A stretch of 64,000 nt of DNA from Cynocephalus volans (GCF_027409185.1 NC_084460.1:64244501-64308500), one strand, 5' to 3'; positions 23,489-35,647 are shown, counted from the first letter of the stretch. Notes: generated by a model not told the origin, from the sequence alone. Program-made: numbers and translations.

Positions 23489-24271
23489 ACTTCTGTGCCA
23501 TACCCAGATGTTTCTCTTTTATCTCAATAGGTAAGTTTTGCTCCAAAGGATCAAATATTGTTTTATTTCCTTTCCTAATGTAAAATCAAGAAATCTTTTT
23601 CGTAACACATCTGGGTTATAAAGTACCATCAGTACTTTATAATCATCTCATCTTCCTCTAATCACATTCACTATAAAATTGTAACAAAAGACAGTTTGTC
23701 TTTCCTTTTGCTTCTTGGGTCAAAGATCCCGCCACAGAAAAATAATTCCTGCTTTTCTGAAATCTGTGAGTACCAATTTGAAATAATGGTTAATCACTGA
23801 GCTCATCATTTGGAATTACTAGTGAATCCAGAGTGTCAGAGCTGGGGCCATGAGGTCATGAAGATGGCCCCACAGCCAGTCACGGTCATTCTTTCAGGAC
23901 TGACCTCAATGTGGGTTTAATTTAAGGGTCTGAGTTACCTACAGAATGCGCCCATAAGTGCAAAAATGAGAGAAAAAATGAGAAAGCAGGGAGCTACTTT
24001 CTCAAATTGGAAATTGTTTTAAAATTACATACAAACAATACAACCCACCAAACAGCTGCATGTCCCCAACAGGCTGTTTTCTCTGTAAGACAAGTGACTT
24101 GTTTTCCCCCAGGATATTAATAAGACTCCTTAATGCTGTTTTAGAGCTAGGAAATATTAACTACCTGTTAAAGTTCTTTGTAGAGCAAAATCCTTTTGCT
24201 GCCAACTGATATCTCTATAACAGGAAGGAAGCATGTTCTCATTTTAGCCTAATCGTCACTAAAAGTGCTGG
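23489..24271 (+). repeat. Inverted duplication, donor segment A
   Basis: This 783-bp segment is present again in reverse complement at 30576-31357 with 5 mismatches counted by eye (about 99.4% identity). It carries no repeat-family signature that I recognise, so it looks like locally duplicated unique DNA. At all three CpG differences this copy keeps the CpG. Confidence 0.95.
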
Positions 24272-25857
24272 CTATAGATGAAGAAACCTCAGAATCCTAT
24301 TTCATTGCTGAGATAAGAGTGTGAATATTATTTTGAAAGAATTCATCCCCAGGTGAGGCCTCATGAATATGGGATTCAAAGAGGGCATCAATGTGGCCCA
24401 TGTTGAGATGACCACCAGAAACCTATAACACCATCATTTTAAAAGGCGATGTTTTTACAATTAGGTTCTTGACACACATATTATTTCTAAATCATCCACT
24501 CATCCATTAACAGGAGTCTTGATTAAGAACTTCAATTGCCCCAACTCACACTAGGCTTTATTATGTTTATTATCTATTCTTGCATGTGGAAATGAACCAA
24601 GACCACCCAGGCAGAGGAGCAGGAGACTTCGTAGTAGGGGAGGGAGGGTCCAGGTGGCCCTGGTGTAGGCTGGGGGCTGGGGGACCTGGGGCAGCTGACT
24701 AGAAGAGGGGCCACCGGTGGGACTGGTTGGGGGCATGTTTGGCCTTCTCTGGTTGGCCTTAAGTTGGAAATGGGGACAAAAATTAGGGAAGCTGTCAGGT
24801 ATGAACCAACTCCTGACTGTGTGGGACCAAATGCCTGCTGTTTGGCCTCCTGACTGTTGCAGAGAGAGTGGTCTGACTCCCTGCAGGCTGGCTTGTGGCA
24901 GGCCACTGCCTGGACTGCTGCAGCAGATCATGAGTCAGAGCTCTGTGTTGGTGTTGTTTCCAAACCAGCTCAGGCCTCTCCACACTCTCAAGGGCACGAA
25001 AGCTGGAGTCAGGGGCAGGGGGACTGTCCTAGGGTCTGTTCGTCACGATGGGGTGACTGTGAACCCGACGTCTCTCACCTTGGTTGGTGGCAGGTGACAT
25101 CTCCCCACTGCTTCACAGGTGCCCTGGCTGTGGGCTTGTTGGTGGGTCCTGGGCCCATGTGATCCCACCACGTCCTGGGGCTGGGGCTGGGGCTGGGCTC
25201 TCAGACTGAGGGCAATCTCCATCAGTACTCCTGGCTGGCTGTGAGCCAAAGGGTCCTGGAAAACCAAATATAGGAAACTCTTGGGAAATCAACCAGGTCT
25301 GGTGACGGATGGGGGGTGACAGGGATGTCTGAGGAGAGGGAAAGCTATTTGCCTAGAATCTCCCCACCAAAATCTAAAGAAGTAACTTCATTTCACTTGG
25401 CATTTCAGACACTGCCCATGTCACAGCCTCCAGGGAGGGCCGGGCCTCACACGACCCGCCTTCAGCACGCAAGCCCCTCCTGCACCTGTGGTATGAACTG
25501 GGTGTGTGAACTTGGGTGGGCAACGGGTGCCGGTGTACCAGGTAAAACACTTTCTGGGTGTGTCCGTGAGGGTCTTTCCAGAATAGATAAACATTTGAAT
25601 CAGAAGACTGAGTAAAGAAGCCGGTCTCACCTGGTGTGGGCCTCATGCAACCCGCAGAAGCTCTGCAACCCGCAGAAGCTCTGAAGTGAGTGGAAAGGGA
25701 GGGAAGCTGGACCTGCTCTCCTTCTGCCCGACTGTGTCGAGCTGGGACATCGGTCTTCTGTCCTCCATGCTCCTGGTTTTCCGGCCTTCAAACTACACCA
25801 CCAGCTTTCCTAACTCTCTGGTTTCCAGACAGCAGACCATGGGATTTCTCACCTGCT
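24272..25857. other. Unassigned DNA between inverted repeats
   Basis: Start of the 6.3-kb spacer between the two arms. It includes an 18-bp tandem duplication CAACCCGCAGAAGCTCTG near 25649-25684. No gene seen. Confidence 0.5.
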
Positions 25858-25955
25858 GTAAAAATGTGAGCCAATTCCATATAATAAATCTCATTATAGG
25901 TACAGATATATCCATATCCTATTGGTTCTGTTTTTCTGGAGAACACTAATACAGG
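25858..25955 (+). mobile_element. LTR 3' end-like fragment
   Basis: GTGAGCCAATTCCATATAATA, CCTATTGGTTCTG and GGAGAACACTAATACAG are the same ordered phrases as at 9995-10138, representing the end of an old LTR. Confidence 0.55.
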
Positions 25956-26815
25956 CTACAACGGCTCCCAAGCTGACATGCACCCACTGGGCACATGAAT
26001 TTTTCTGACACCATAACCATAACTTAGGTGGAAATAATGTATTATTCACTCACTTATCACTGAAGAGTTCACAGAGCACATTCTCAAGGAATTCTTCTTA
26101 ACCATCACTACTGGTCTGTAAGGTATTAGTGTCCTAAACAACAGATGTGGCAATGAATTCAGGGAAGCTGTGTGGCCTAACCTATGTGGTAGCCTGAGTA
26201 CCAGACCCGCTTCTGCCACAGACACCTGCCCCAAATTTGGGAATCTACCTCTCTCTGCAGCTGTGGCACACACAGCATGCCTGAACCAGATGCCAATGTC
26301 ACCATGTCCATTCTCTCCTCCTGTGTTGGTAACAGCTGGACACTCAGCCACTCAGAACAAAGACAACTTTTTTTGGCCTCTCTTGTAGGTAGGAGTAAAG
26401 CGTGACCATGCCTGGCCAGTTGGATATAGTCAAAGCAACTTCATCAAGATGTCCATGAGGAAGGGGCACACCTCCTTCATTCCTTTCTGCATCCCACTGC
26501 CCGGAGACCCAATGGCTAGATTGAGTGTCCACTCGAGAGTGGATAACACGGGTGGCTGAGGGGCAAGACAGGAGGAGACTGGACTGCTGGAGCCATGGAT
26601 GCCTGTCCAGCTCTGTGTGGGCCACCTGGGCTTGTTGGCCATGAGATGAGCATGGCAGTATTCGAGGTTCTTCTCTTCCTCACACCAAACCTGATCCAAG
26701 AGACCCTCCCCTTCACAGCTGAGAGGACCAGGGCACAGCTGGCTGAGGGCAGCTCACCGCCGCTCAGGGAGGAGATGTTACTGAGTCAGTCTGAACTGCT
26801 GTGCCTTCTAGTCCT
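25956..26815. other. Unassigned intergenic DNA
   Basis: Several overlapping open frames on both strands, none with a recognisable protein. Confidence 0.5.
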
Positions 26816-26895
26816 TTACTCGTCCATTCCACATATATTGATGGGGGTCCTCTGCATGCTGGGCACTGTTGTAGGTGTGGTGAACATGACAAAGC
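26816..26895 (+). mobile_element. L2-like fragment
   Basis: CATATATTGATGGGGGTCCT... GCATGCTGGGCACTG... GAACATGACAAAGCC is the degenerate L2 3' region pattern. Confidence 0.5.
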
Positions 26896-28138
26896 CTTCT
26901 TGGGAATTTGGAATTGAAAAACTGAGAAGTTGGGAATGAGGCCAAGAGTCCTACAAAGTGGAGGGCCAAGGAGACAGTAGTGGGGTCTTTCCCTTGTGGG
27001 CATCTGGAGAGCACCCGAGGGCCAGAAGAGAGGAGCCCCCATCCTCACTGCCTTCCCTGTAGAAGCCCACCCTGCTCCTAGCTGGCTTTGTGAGAGTTGG
27101 TTCTTCTTCCTGCAAGTGGATGCCCCAGGTTTACAGCGGTGGGGCAGAGTATGGGCTATGCTTCGGTCTTCTGATTGCCCCTTCTGGTGTGCACCACAGC
27201 TGCCCAGGTTAAGGAGCTTTTCAAAAAGAAACACAGCTCTGACCTCCCAGTTCCTGTGTCTATCAAAGAGATGACATAAAGCGGTGGCCTGAAGAAGTCT
27301 GTAGCAGGATTTGTTTAAATGAACAAATCAGAGTCCTTTTGAGTGAACATCTTCATTACCTGCAAATAAATAGGTTCTCTGAGGGGCTTGACAATCCCTG
27401 ATCTCTGACCCATTTAAGGTGCCTCCTGAGACCTTCACAAGGTAAATGAATGTGCTCAATAACTCTTGGCTCACAGTCTGAGAGAGGGGCAGCTGTGCCT
27501 GGCCTGGAGTCTTTCAGGTGTTTTCAGATTCTCACCTGCTGGTATTGTCTTTCCCTTTGTGATCTGAGGAAGCAAAACACCCTCCTTTGACCTTCAGTGT
27601 TCTCAGTAACAAACCTTATAATACCATTAGAAGGAACAGAGAGCCTGTCAACTCAGAAAGACAACACATATGTGTCTCTTCTTGAGGCTGACAGCCAGGA
27701 GCAGACTGGGTTTTCCACTTTAATGGAAGCAAAAATATAAACAAACATTTTAAATACCAGCCTTTATGGCTGAAGCTATTTAATTCACTTCTATATATTT
27801 GGAAACAACTCATGACATGATTGGAGTGTGTGTGACCTAGAAGTGGAAGGTGAAGTCTCCCCAAGAACCCTGCGGGGCATGAGGGCCGCGCTCTGCCTGC
27901 TCCACTGGACCCATATGAGGGATGTGCTGGCCAGGAGCTGTCTGACCATCACAGCCTGCAAAGGGGAAGGACTTGCCCACTTGGGCCAGGTAGTTGGAAG
28001 CACTCACTGTTTTCACTTCCAGAGAGATGTGCAGGGAATCTGCTGGACAGAGCACTACCCAGCAGCAGGGCTATGCCATTGGGGCCTGGGACAGGCATCC
28101 AGAGAGGGATCAACATGCATCAGTTAAGCATTTATCAT
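26896..28138. other. Unassigned intergenic DNA
   Basis: No gene or recognised repeat. Confidence 0.5.
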
Positions 28139-28564
28139 TGTGAGAAATGCCTTCACCTATCCAATGCCAAACTATGGACACAGAGACACAAGATATGGCA
28201 AAGCGAGACTTTAATGGTGGTCTTGCAAGATCGGGGGTCTGTTGGGCAGGCACACTGGAAATGGTTACATCAAGAAATTTATTCCCTGGTGCACAGTCCC
28301 TCCCTCAGTTCCTCATTGGCTGAGTACTATGGGATGTACGATCTTCCCTAACATCACCTAAGTTTCATTATTTCCTTATAGGGTATTTATTGTTCACTTC
28401 CTGCTGACAGAAAGGGATGGACTCAAAACAAGCCCATGAAAAAGGCCTGCCAAAAAATCCTGAGCAGAGAGAAGAACCAGGAAGTAAAAAGAACGAGGTG
28501 ACCAGCCAACATCTTGAGAAGTCACCCTCGGGAAAGTGTACTTTCAGGGGTTGTCACACCACAA
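28139..28564 (-). mobile_element. ERV LTR, minus strand
   Basis: Read on the minus strand: TGTGGTGTGACA start, a CCAAT box (CAGCCAATGAGG), a TATA-like AATAAATT, an ATTAAAGTCTCGCTTTGCC polyadenylation region and a TTTCTCACA end. This is a class I LTR layout. No clear target duplication. Confidence 0.62.
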
Positions 28565-29090
28565 GTTAGTCAAGCAACCCTTGTTAAGCTATTCTTGAAA
28601 ATGAATCACTTAGGCTATTTTCCCACATCATGTCATGGCCATCTCTGGGGCAGTGCTTAGAAGAGCACAATGTTCCCCCTGAGAGGCTTATACTCTTTGC
28701 TCCTCTGCACCCTCCTGGCAGGGGCAAAGGGGAGTGTCTGCTCCAGCCAGAAGTGGTCCTCACACTGCTGCCCCAAGCCCCTCCCTGAGAGCCACTCAAA
28801 GGCTCTCAAGGGTCCATCATTGACCTCACACTTAGGAGTGTGGGGAGCTGGGTGTTTCAGGACAGTTTGCTGTGAATGACAGAAACCAGCTTGGAGCTGA
28901 TTGAGAAAGAAAGGGATGTGTGGCATAGGTGAGTTACAGGTAGATGTTTCCTGGTAGCTGAACCGTGTGATGTAAGAGAATGCCCTGTTCTTAAAAACAC
29001 ACACTTAAATATTAAGAATGAAGGGACATGATTGATGTGTGTCACCTACTCTCAAATGGCTCATAAAAAATAAATTTTATATGTGTGCAC
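28565..29090. other. Unassigned intergenic DNA
   Basis: Nothing recognisable with confidence. Confidence 0.5.
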
Positions 29091-29094
29091 ATGC

Positions 29095-29420
29095 ACATAT
29101 AGATAGAAAAAAAATAGATGATAGATAATATAGATAGAAGATAGTTAGATATGGATGGATAGATAGGTAGATAGATGAAAGGTAGGTGACAGATGGTAGA
29201 TAATATAGATAGATGATAGATAGGAATAGATAGATGGATATAGATAGATGAAAGGATGATATTTGGATGGATGGATGAAAGGGTGATAGATGGGTGATAG
29301 ATAGGGATAGATGATGAGTGGATGGATGATAGGTTGATAGGTAGATGATAATATAGATAGATGATAGACAGGAATAGACAGATGATAGATAGGTAGATGA
29401 TAGATAGATAGATAGAATCA
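29095..29420. repeat. GATA-type tetranucleotide microsatellite
   Basis: Interrupted GATA/GATG repeats over about 325 bases. Long reverse-strand I/Y/L/S frames through it are artefacts of the repeat. Confidence 0.93.
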
Positions 29421-29552
29421 TAAAACAAATGTGTCAAAGTGTTAAGAATGGTGAATATGGGTTGAGGGCATAAATGGTACACAGGAATTCTCTTTACTAT
29501 TCCTGTAACTTCTCTGGAAGTTTGACATTATTTCAACATGAAAAGTCTATAA
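29421..29552 (+). mobile_element. Possible old L1 3' tail
   Basis: CTATTCCTGTAACTTCTCTG followed by GAAGTTTGACATTATTTCAA resembles the 3' end of L1MB/MC elements. Confidence 0.45.
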
Positions 29553-30575
29553 TGGAAGGAGAACAAAGTAGAGAATGTGCCCTGGCTGCCACTCTGTCTC
29601 CATCTCTCATGCCAGCCTGTTCTCCCATGTCACCTGCATTCTTGTGGCAGCAACTATGGACTCACAGCCTCATGGATCCCTGGTCCCAAAGGCAGGATGT
29701 TTTATCTTTTTCTCTGGAAGTTCTGGTCAGATCCCAGGAAAGGATTTTGACTGCTCTGCCTTGGGTCATACTGATTCCATGGACACAGCTGGGGGTCAGA
29801 GCCACTGTCTCTTGTCAGGAGCCCCTACCAGGTTCAGAGAGAAAGGCCCTGCTGGAGGTCATGGGCACTTGTCAATTTTGCCTGATGATGTTTTGTCCCC
29901 CTCCTTCTGCTCTGAGGGTGATGCTCCTCTCACCCTCAGCTGAAACGATCCCAACCTCAGCTTCAGGAGCCTACTGGGGCCCAGGCCCATCTAAGCACAG
30001 CTGATGTCTGGAGTTTTGTGAGTCACTGTCTTTTCTTCTGGATTGAACCAGGAGGAGGCCATTCTGAAGAGGCCAGAGACCACTGGAAAGCAAAGCCAGG
30101 TGGAGCCCAGAGGCAACACAAAGAGAACAGAGTTGAGACATGGGAGATGGCACTTGAGGACATCATGTGAGCAGCAGGGTCCAGCCATACCATCCATGGA
30201 GTTACCAGAAATGTGAGTAAATCAATCACCATTGTCTGTTTAATCTGGTGTGAGTTGAATTTTCAGTCACTTGTGCCAACATGGTCCTGCTTCAGGCACA
30301 GGCATCCCTGGGTTGAGATCATCTTTTATGTCCCGACTCACTGTGTGTGGAGCTGAGGAGCACCCCCTCACGAATCATGGTTAAGCTTCCTACCATGTTA
30401 TAAGGACAAAATGATGATTTGCAAACTTTCGGGGGAATCGTTGTATGCAGATGGATGGCAAGTGTGGTCAGTGCCCACTCTAAATCCAGGTATCTCCTCC
30501 CTGCAGTGTGCTAGAAACTGGGAGATGTCAGCAGGTGATAACATACTTCCTGTGTGATCAAATATTTTCTCTGGG
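29553..30575. other. Unassigned DNA left of inverted chimera
   Basis: No gene; a 176-codon plus-strand open frame here has no recognisable similarity or splice context. Confidence 0.5.
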
Positions 30576-31357
30576 CAGCACTTTTAGTGACAATTAGGCT
30601 AAAATGAGAACATGCTTCCTTCCTGTTATAGAGATATCAGTTGGCAGCAAAAGGATTTTGCTCTACAAAGAACTTTAACAGGTAGTTAATATTTCCTAGC
30701 TCTAAAACAGCATTAAGGAGTCTTATTAATATCCTGGGGGAAAACAAGTCACTTGTCTTACAGAGAAAACAGCCTGTTGGGGACATGCAGCTGTTTGGTG
30801 GGTTGTATTGTTTGTATGTAATTTTAAAACAATTTCCAATTTGAGAAAGTAGCTCCCTGTTTTCTCATTTTTTCTCTCATTTTTGCACTTATGGGCACAT
30901 TCTGTAGGTAACTCAGACCCTTAAATTAAACCCACATTGAGGTCAGTCCTGAAAGAATGACCGTGACTGGCTGTGGGGCCATCTTCATGACCTCATGGCC
31001 CCAGCTCTGACACTCTGGATTCACTAGTAATTCCAAATGATGAGCTCAGTGATTAACCATTATTTCAAATTGGTACTCACAGATTTCAGAAAAGCAGGAA
31101 TTATTTTTCTGTGGCAGGATCTTTGACCCAAGAAGCAAAAGGAAAGACAAACTGTCTTTTGTTACAATTTTATAGTAAATGTGATTAGAGGAAGATGAGA
31201 TGATTATAAAGTACTGATGGTACTTTATAACCCAGATGTGTTACGAAAAAGATTTCTTGATTTTACATTAGGAAAGGAAATAAAACAATATTTGATCCTT
31301 TGGAGCAAAACTTACCTATTGAGATAAAAGAGAAACATCTGGGTATGGCACAGAAGT
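30576..31357 (-). repeat. Inverted duplication, copy B (left part, = segment A reversed)
   Basis: Reverse complement of 23489-24271 with 5 mismatches in 782 bases. All five differences put A or T in this copy where the other has G or C, three of them at CpG sites. It overlaps the next duplicated block by the four bases AAGT (31354-31357). Confidence 0.95.
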
Positions 31358-31675
31358 ACTTAGTGGCCTCTTGCAGAACCCTAAAGAAGTGCAGGGTAAC
31401 TGGCAACCACAGAACCACAGCAGCCGCAGCAGGCAGGTGGGGGGTCTCACTACTCAAAGGTGACCTCTGCCTTTGTGTGCACGTTTTCCTCATAAGCTTC
31501 ATTACAACATGGCATAAAGAGTCCTAGATAGACTCACAAATGTGCTTCCAGTTCTAGCCCTCATCTAGTGACTGACCTGCTTCCTGCCTTTCTTCAGGAT
31601 CATCTGGAAAGGTCTCACCCATTACTGTCCATGCCAGTCTCTGTTTCTGAGTCATGGATGCTCACTATCCCATTT
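31354..31675 (-). repeat. Inverted duplication, copy B (right part, = segment C reversed)
   Basis: Reverse complement of 34950-35272 with five substitutions and one G-run length change (about 98% identity). It begins exactly where homology to segment A ends, sharing AAGT with it. Confidence 0.95.
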
Positions 31676-31679
31676 CAAC

Positions 31680-32360
31680 ATACAAATGAACAAAAACATC
31701 ACAAATTGAATTTAAAGTCAATTGATAAGGAACAAATTTCATACACCAAGATTAACATCTTTAATGCATAAAGAACTCTTAAAAATGAATTAGAAAAATA
31801 TTAACAGAAATTTGATGAAGGACATGAGCAGACAAGTCACACACCCCAAAGAAATACAAGTGACTAATAAATACCTTCTAAGATGTTCATAGAAATGGAA
31901 CTAAGACAGAAAAATGACATTTCTCATTTCTCAAACTGAAAAAAATATACTCTATAATACTGGTACTGTGAGAGAAACAATGTCAAACTCTTCTAGTAGA
32001 AGTATAAATTGATAAAACTTTTTTGAAGAACAGATTGGATTCATAAATAGTAGTCTTTAAAAGGTTCATATACTTTCAACCAATTATCTGACATCTTGAC
32101 ACCGTAATCAAGTAATCAGAATTTTTTTTTAAAATGTGAAGGTAGTTATATAAAGGTAAAAAACTGGGAATAAACTGAATGTCCAACAATATGATATGGC
32201 TAAATAAATTATGGACCTCCATAAACTTATATAATGCAGTTATTAAAGTCAAAACTTTTAAGAGTATTTAAGACAAAATTTCAAGATGTAATATTAAGTG
32301 AAAAAGCAGGATAAAAAACTGCACTAAAAACAATTAGGTATGTTTAAACTCCAGATATAC
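31680..32360 (+). mobile_element. Old L1/HAL1 remnant
   Basis: A plus-strand, heavily decayed ORF2-end pattern (GATGAAGGACATGAGCAGAC, GAATGTCCAACAATATGATA, ending in an A-rich UTR). It lies within the spacer of the second inverted repeat. Confidence 0.6.
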
Positions 32361-32389
32361 CTCCAAAAAATGACCAAAACAATTTTTTT

Positions 32390-32893
32390 TATAATTTTTT
32401 TTGCTAAAAGGGAAATTTATTTAATGTAAAAGCATACATTAATTAAAAAGAATGATCTTAGATCAACAATCACCTTTGCACGTCAAGAAACTAGAAAACG
32501 AAGCGCAAACTAAGTCTAGACCTAGCAAAGGTAGTAAATAATAAAATTTAGAGCTTAAATAAAAGAAATAGAAAATAGAAAAAAAAAAGAGAGAATCAAT
32601 GAAACCAAAAGTTGGTACTTTGAAAAGATCCACAAATTGACACATTTTTACCTAGATGGACTAAGAAAAAAGAGAGAAGACTCAAATAACTAAAATCAGA
32701 AATGAAAGAGGAGTCAATGCAACCAAATTTACAGAAATCTAAAGGGTTATAAGAGAATACTATGAATAATTTTTGGTCAACAAATTACATCATGTAGGTG
32801 AAATGAATAAATTCCTAGAAACACACTCCCTATCTAGACTGAATTATTAAAAAGACAGAAAGTTTGAACAGAACTATAGCTGGTAAGAGAGTG
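32390..32893 (+). mobile_element. L1 ORF2 fragment (reverse-transcriptase side), plus strand
   Basis: The ordered phrases CAATGAAACCAAAAGTTGGT, AAATCAGAAATGAAAGAGGA, GAGAATACTATGAATAATTT and AAATGAATAAATTCCTAGAA are those of the L1 ORF2 region between endonuclease and reverse transcriptase. Frame-broken. Confidence 0.85.
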
Positions 32894-33660
32894 ATTATTG
32901 TTTTTTTGGTTTCCTGATGGAGGACTCCCTTGAGAATTTCTTGCAGGGCTGGTCATGTGGTGGTGAACTACAGTTTTTGTTTGTATGGAAAATACACTAT
33001 TTTTCCCTTGTTTTGGAAGGATATCCTTGTTGGGTACAGTATCCTTGGCTGGAAGTTTTTTTATTTTAGTTTTTTAAACATATCATCCCATTTTCTTCTG
33101 GCCTATAGAATTTCTGTTCAGAAATCCTCTGTTAGTCTGATAGGGGATCCCTTATGCATGACTTGACACTTTTCTCTTGCTTCTTTTAAGACTATCTCTT
33201 TGTCTTTGAGCTTTGCCAGTTTTGACTATGTGTCTTGGAGAGGATCTTTTTGGGTTGAATCTGTTTGGGGATCTTTGAGCCTCCTTTATCTGAACGTCCA
33301 TGTCTCTCCTCATACCTGGGAAGTTTTTGGTTATTATTTTGTTGAATAGGTTTTCCATGCCCTTTCCTCTCTCTTCCCCTTCTGGAACACCTGTGATTTG
33401 AATGTTTGTGTTCTTAAAGTCGTCTGCTAGCTCTCTTAGATTTTCTTAATTTTTAAAAATTTTCCTTTTTTTGGTCTGCCTTGGTTATTTCAAGAAGATT
33501 ATCTTCAAGATCAGAAATTCTTTCTTCTGCTTGGTCTAGCCTGATACATAAGCTCTCAGTTGTGTTTTTTATTTCACTAAGTGAATCTTTAAGTTTCATG
33601 AGTTCTGCTACATTCTTTTTTAAGGTATTGATCTCTTTGTAAATTTCCTCCTTTGTATCC
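32894..33660 (-). mobile_element. L1 ORF1-region fragment, minus strand (left part)
   Basis: The minus strand carries L1 ORF1-type sequence. From 33689 to 33453 an open stretch reads as a heptad-rich coiled coil (NTLKKNVAEL, SEIKNTTESL, AEERISDLED), typical of L1 ORF1p. It is cut by the LTR at 33661 and continues at 34248. It abuts a plus-strand ORF2 fragment, so the two are probably separate insertions. Confidence 0.8.
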
Positions 33661-34247
33661 TGTGGAGTATACTTACATTTATAAAGCAAATATATTTCAC
33701 AGAATCTAGTTCCCTGTAGTTTCAGGCTTAGCCTAACTTCTTAAAAGTACATATAAAATGTTAACCTTGCAAAACACAGGAAACTTTCCCCAGGCTAAAA
33801 GTCTCTGTTGCAAGATAAAGAATTGTAACACAGCAAGGTTGCTGGCTCAAGGACAGACAATTCACTGATTGATATGTAAAGATACTGGGAAATTGCTGTA
33901 GGGAAAAACAATGTTTGCTAAGATCAAGCTTTTGTTGATTGATTGACTTAACTTATTGCAGACTGCATTATGGAATGTCACTTTGCTTGTTACCAGCCTC
34001 TATTGTTAAGCTATTACCCCACCTATGTTCTTTTTCTGTAACTTCCTGGTCTGGAAAATAAATGTGGGGAGAGAACCCCAATTCATGGTTAATTTCCCAA
34101 GGAATGAATGCCCTGCTCTTGAGGATTCTGGGAGATTAACCCCTTTGGGGTCTCTCACTGCTCTGAAGAAATGGGCTTTGAGTAATCCTTTGCAGCTCCA
34201 TCACCCGGGGGAAGAGAGGTGACAAATCCATGGGAACCAAAGCAACA
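33661..34247 (+). mobile_element. Solo LTR, copy 2, inserted in L1
   Basis: About 587 bp starting TGTGGAGTATAC and ending GCAACA, collinear with the LTR at 10509-11165 but with deletions and many differences. AATAAA lies at about 34058. It splits a minus-strand L1. A clean target duplication is not visible because the L1 itself carries TGTGG next to the site. Confidence 0.8.
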
Positions 34248-34949
34248 GCATTGTGGATTTTTTTTTCTTGTTTCATTGTTATCTGAGTCTTCTCATATAT
34301 CAGTGAGTTTCCTTAAGATTGTTGCTTGGAATTCCCTTTCAGTCATTTCAAGGGTTTCCTGCTCTATAGGGTCTGGCATTTGAGAATTACTGTATTCTTT
34401 TGGTGGTTTCATATTTTCTTGGATTTTTGTATTTCTAGAATCTCCACATTGATGTCTGGTCATCTGGTAGAGCAGTTGTTCTTCTATTACTCAGGAGAGG
34501 GGTTTGAGGAGAGAGATGTCCTCTTCTATTTCCAGTCTCCACTGGTGACGGTCCTTGTATCAATCCAGTTGAGTCTCTGACGGGCCACCTACATCATTGC
34601 TGCAGCTACTGCTGTGGCATCAGGCTGCTTTTGCAGCAGCTGTGGCTGTGGCAGTGGCTGTTGTGGGACACCCATGTGGAAATTTGTTTTTGTCATGCTC
34701 CTTGCCTGCTTTTGGGCAGGGGATGCTGCCCTTGGCTCTTGCGTAGGCCCCCAGGTGTGCTCTGCTGCTTGCCTGCTTCTGGGCAGAGGGGGCTGCTTAT
34801 GACTGATTTTAAAACCCAAGGTACCACAAGCAATTGGTTTCATCTTCTGGGGTTTAACTACATCACCATGGTTGTTGAAGGAAAAGTTATAATAATGAGT
34901 TGGAAAATCATCAAACAGTGTCTGGTGATGGTATTATAGTGTCTGGTTT
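34248..34949 (-). mobile_element. L1 5' region, minus strand (right part)
   Basis: CTTAAGATTGTTGCTTGGAA, CAGTCATTTCAAGGGTTTCC and TTTTGGTGGTTTCATATTTT are antisense L1 ORF1-start/5' UTR phrases, also seen in the copy at 41200-41330. The GC-richer 34580-34850 part would be 5' UTR. Confidence 0.7.
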
Positions 34950-35272
34950 AAATGGGATAGTGAGCATCCATGACTCAGAAACAGAGACCGGCATGGACAG
35001 TAATGGGTGAGACCTTTCCAGATGATCCTGAAGAAAGGCAGGAAGCAGGTCAGTCACTAGATGAGGGCTAGAACTGGAAGCATATTTGTGAGTCTGTCTA
35101 GGACTCTTTATGCCATGTTGTAATGAAGCTTATGAGGAAAACGTGCACACAAAGGCAGAGGTCACCTTTGAGTAGCGAGACCCCCCCACCTGCCTGCTGC
35201 GGCTGCTGTGGTTCTGTAGTTGCCAGTTACCCTGCACTTCTTTAGGGTTCTGCAAGAGGCCACTAAGTACTT
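34950..35272 (+). repeat. Inverted duplication, donor segment C
   Basis: Present in reverse complement at 31354-31675. It ends within CACTAAGTACTT; beyond 35272 homology stops abruptly. No repeat family recognised. Confidence 0.95.
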
Positions 35273-35647
35273 TCAGCAGCCTATAGGCCTAATAGACAAA
35301 TTACCATGGACTTTAGCAGTTTCTAATAGAAATGGAATTACTGAAGAGATGGGCAGTTAATAGCCCATGGAATGAGAATTGTTATATACGTGACCTTGTG
35401 CTCCTGCAAGCTGTGGTGCTACTTGCCATCGTAGCTCCTTTTATGGAGCATTTCCCATGTGAGTTAGAAAAGCCTTTTGCCATAGCTCAGGGGCAGAGTG
35501 AGTATCAAACAGTTGTGGATCTTCATAGCTCTGCAGTGTTAGCAACATGGACTACACTCCTAGCACAGGGCGTTGGTCTGCTCAGTAGCTGCTCCCTGTA
35601 TGTGTTAACCCCTCACATCTCCTCCAGCAGACATGACTGAGGGATAC
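35273..35647. other. Unassigned intergenic DNA
   Basis: A 102-codon plus-strand frame here has no recognisable similarity. Confidence 0.5.

Noticed and set aside
23489..24271. Segment A as a known interspersed repeat
   Set aside because: No family signature seen, and the only other copy visible is the inverted one; treated as local duplication pending a genome search.
29042..29482. 146-codon minus-strand ORF, apparently hydrophobic
   Set aside because: It is a translation of the GATA microsatellite.
29474..30004. 176-codon plus-strand ORF
   Set aside because: No recognisable homology, no promoter or splice context, and overlapping alternative frames.
32390..33660. Single L1 with a twin-priming 5' inversion
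   Set aside because: Twin priming inverts the 5' part and leaves the 3' part in sense; here the order is plus-strand ORF2 then minus-strand ORF1, so two separate insertions are more likely.
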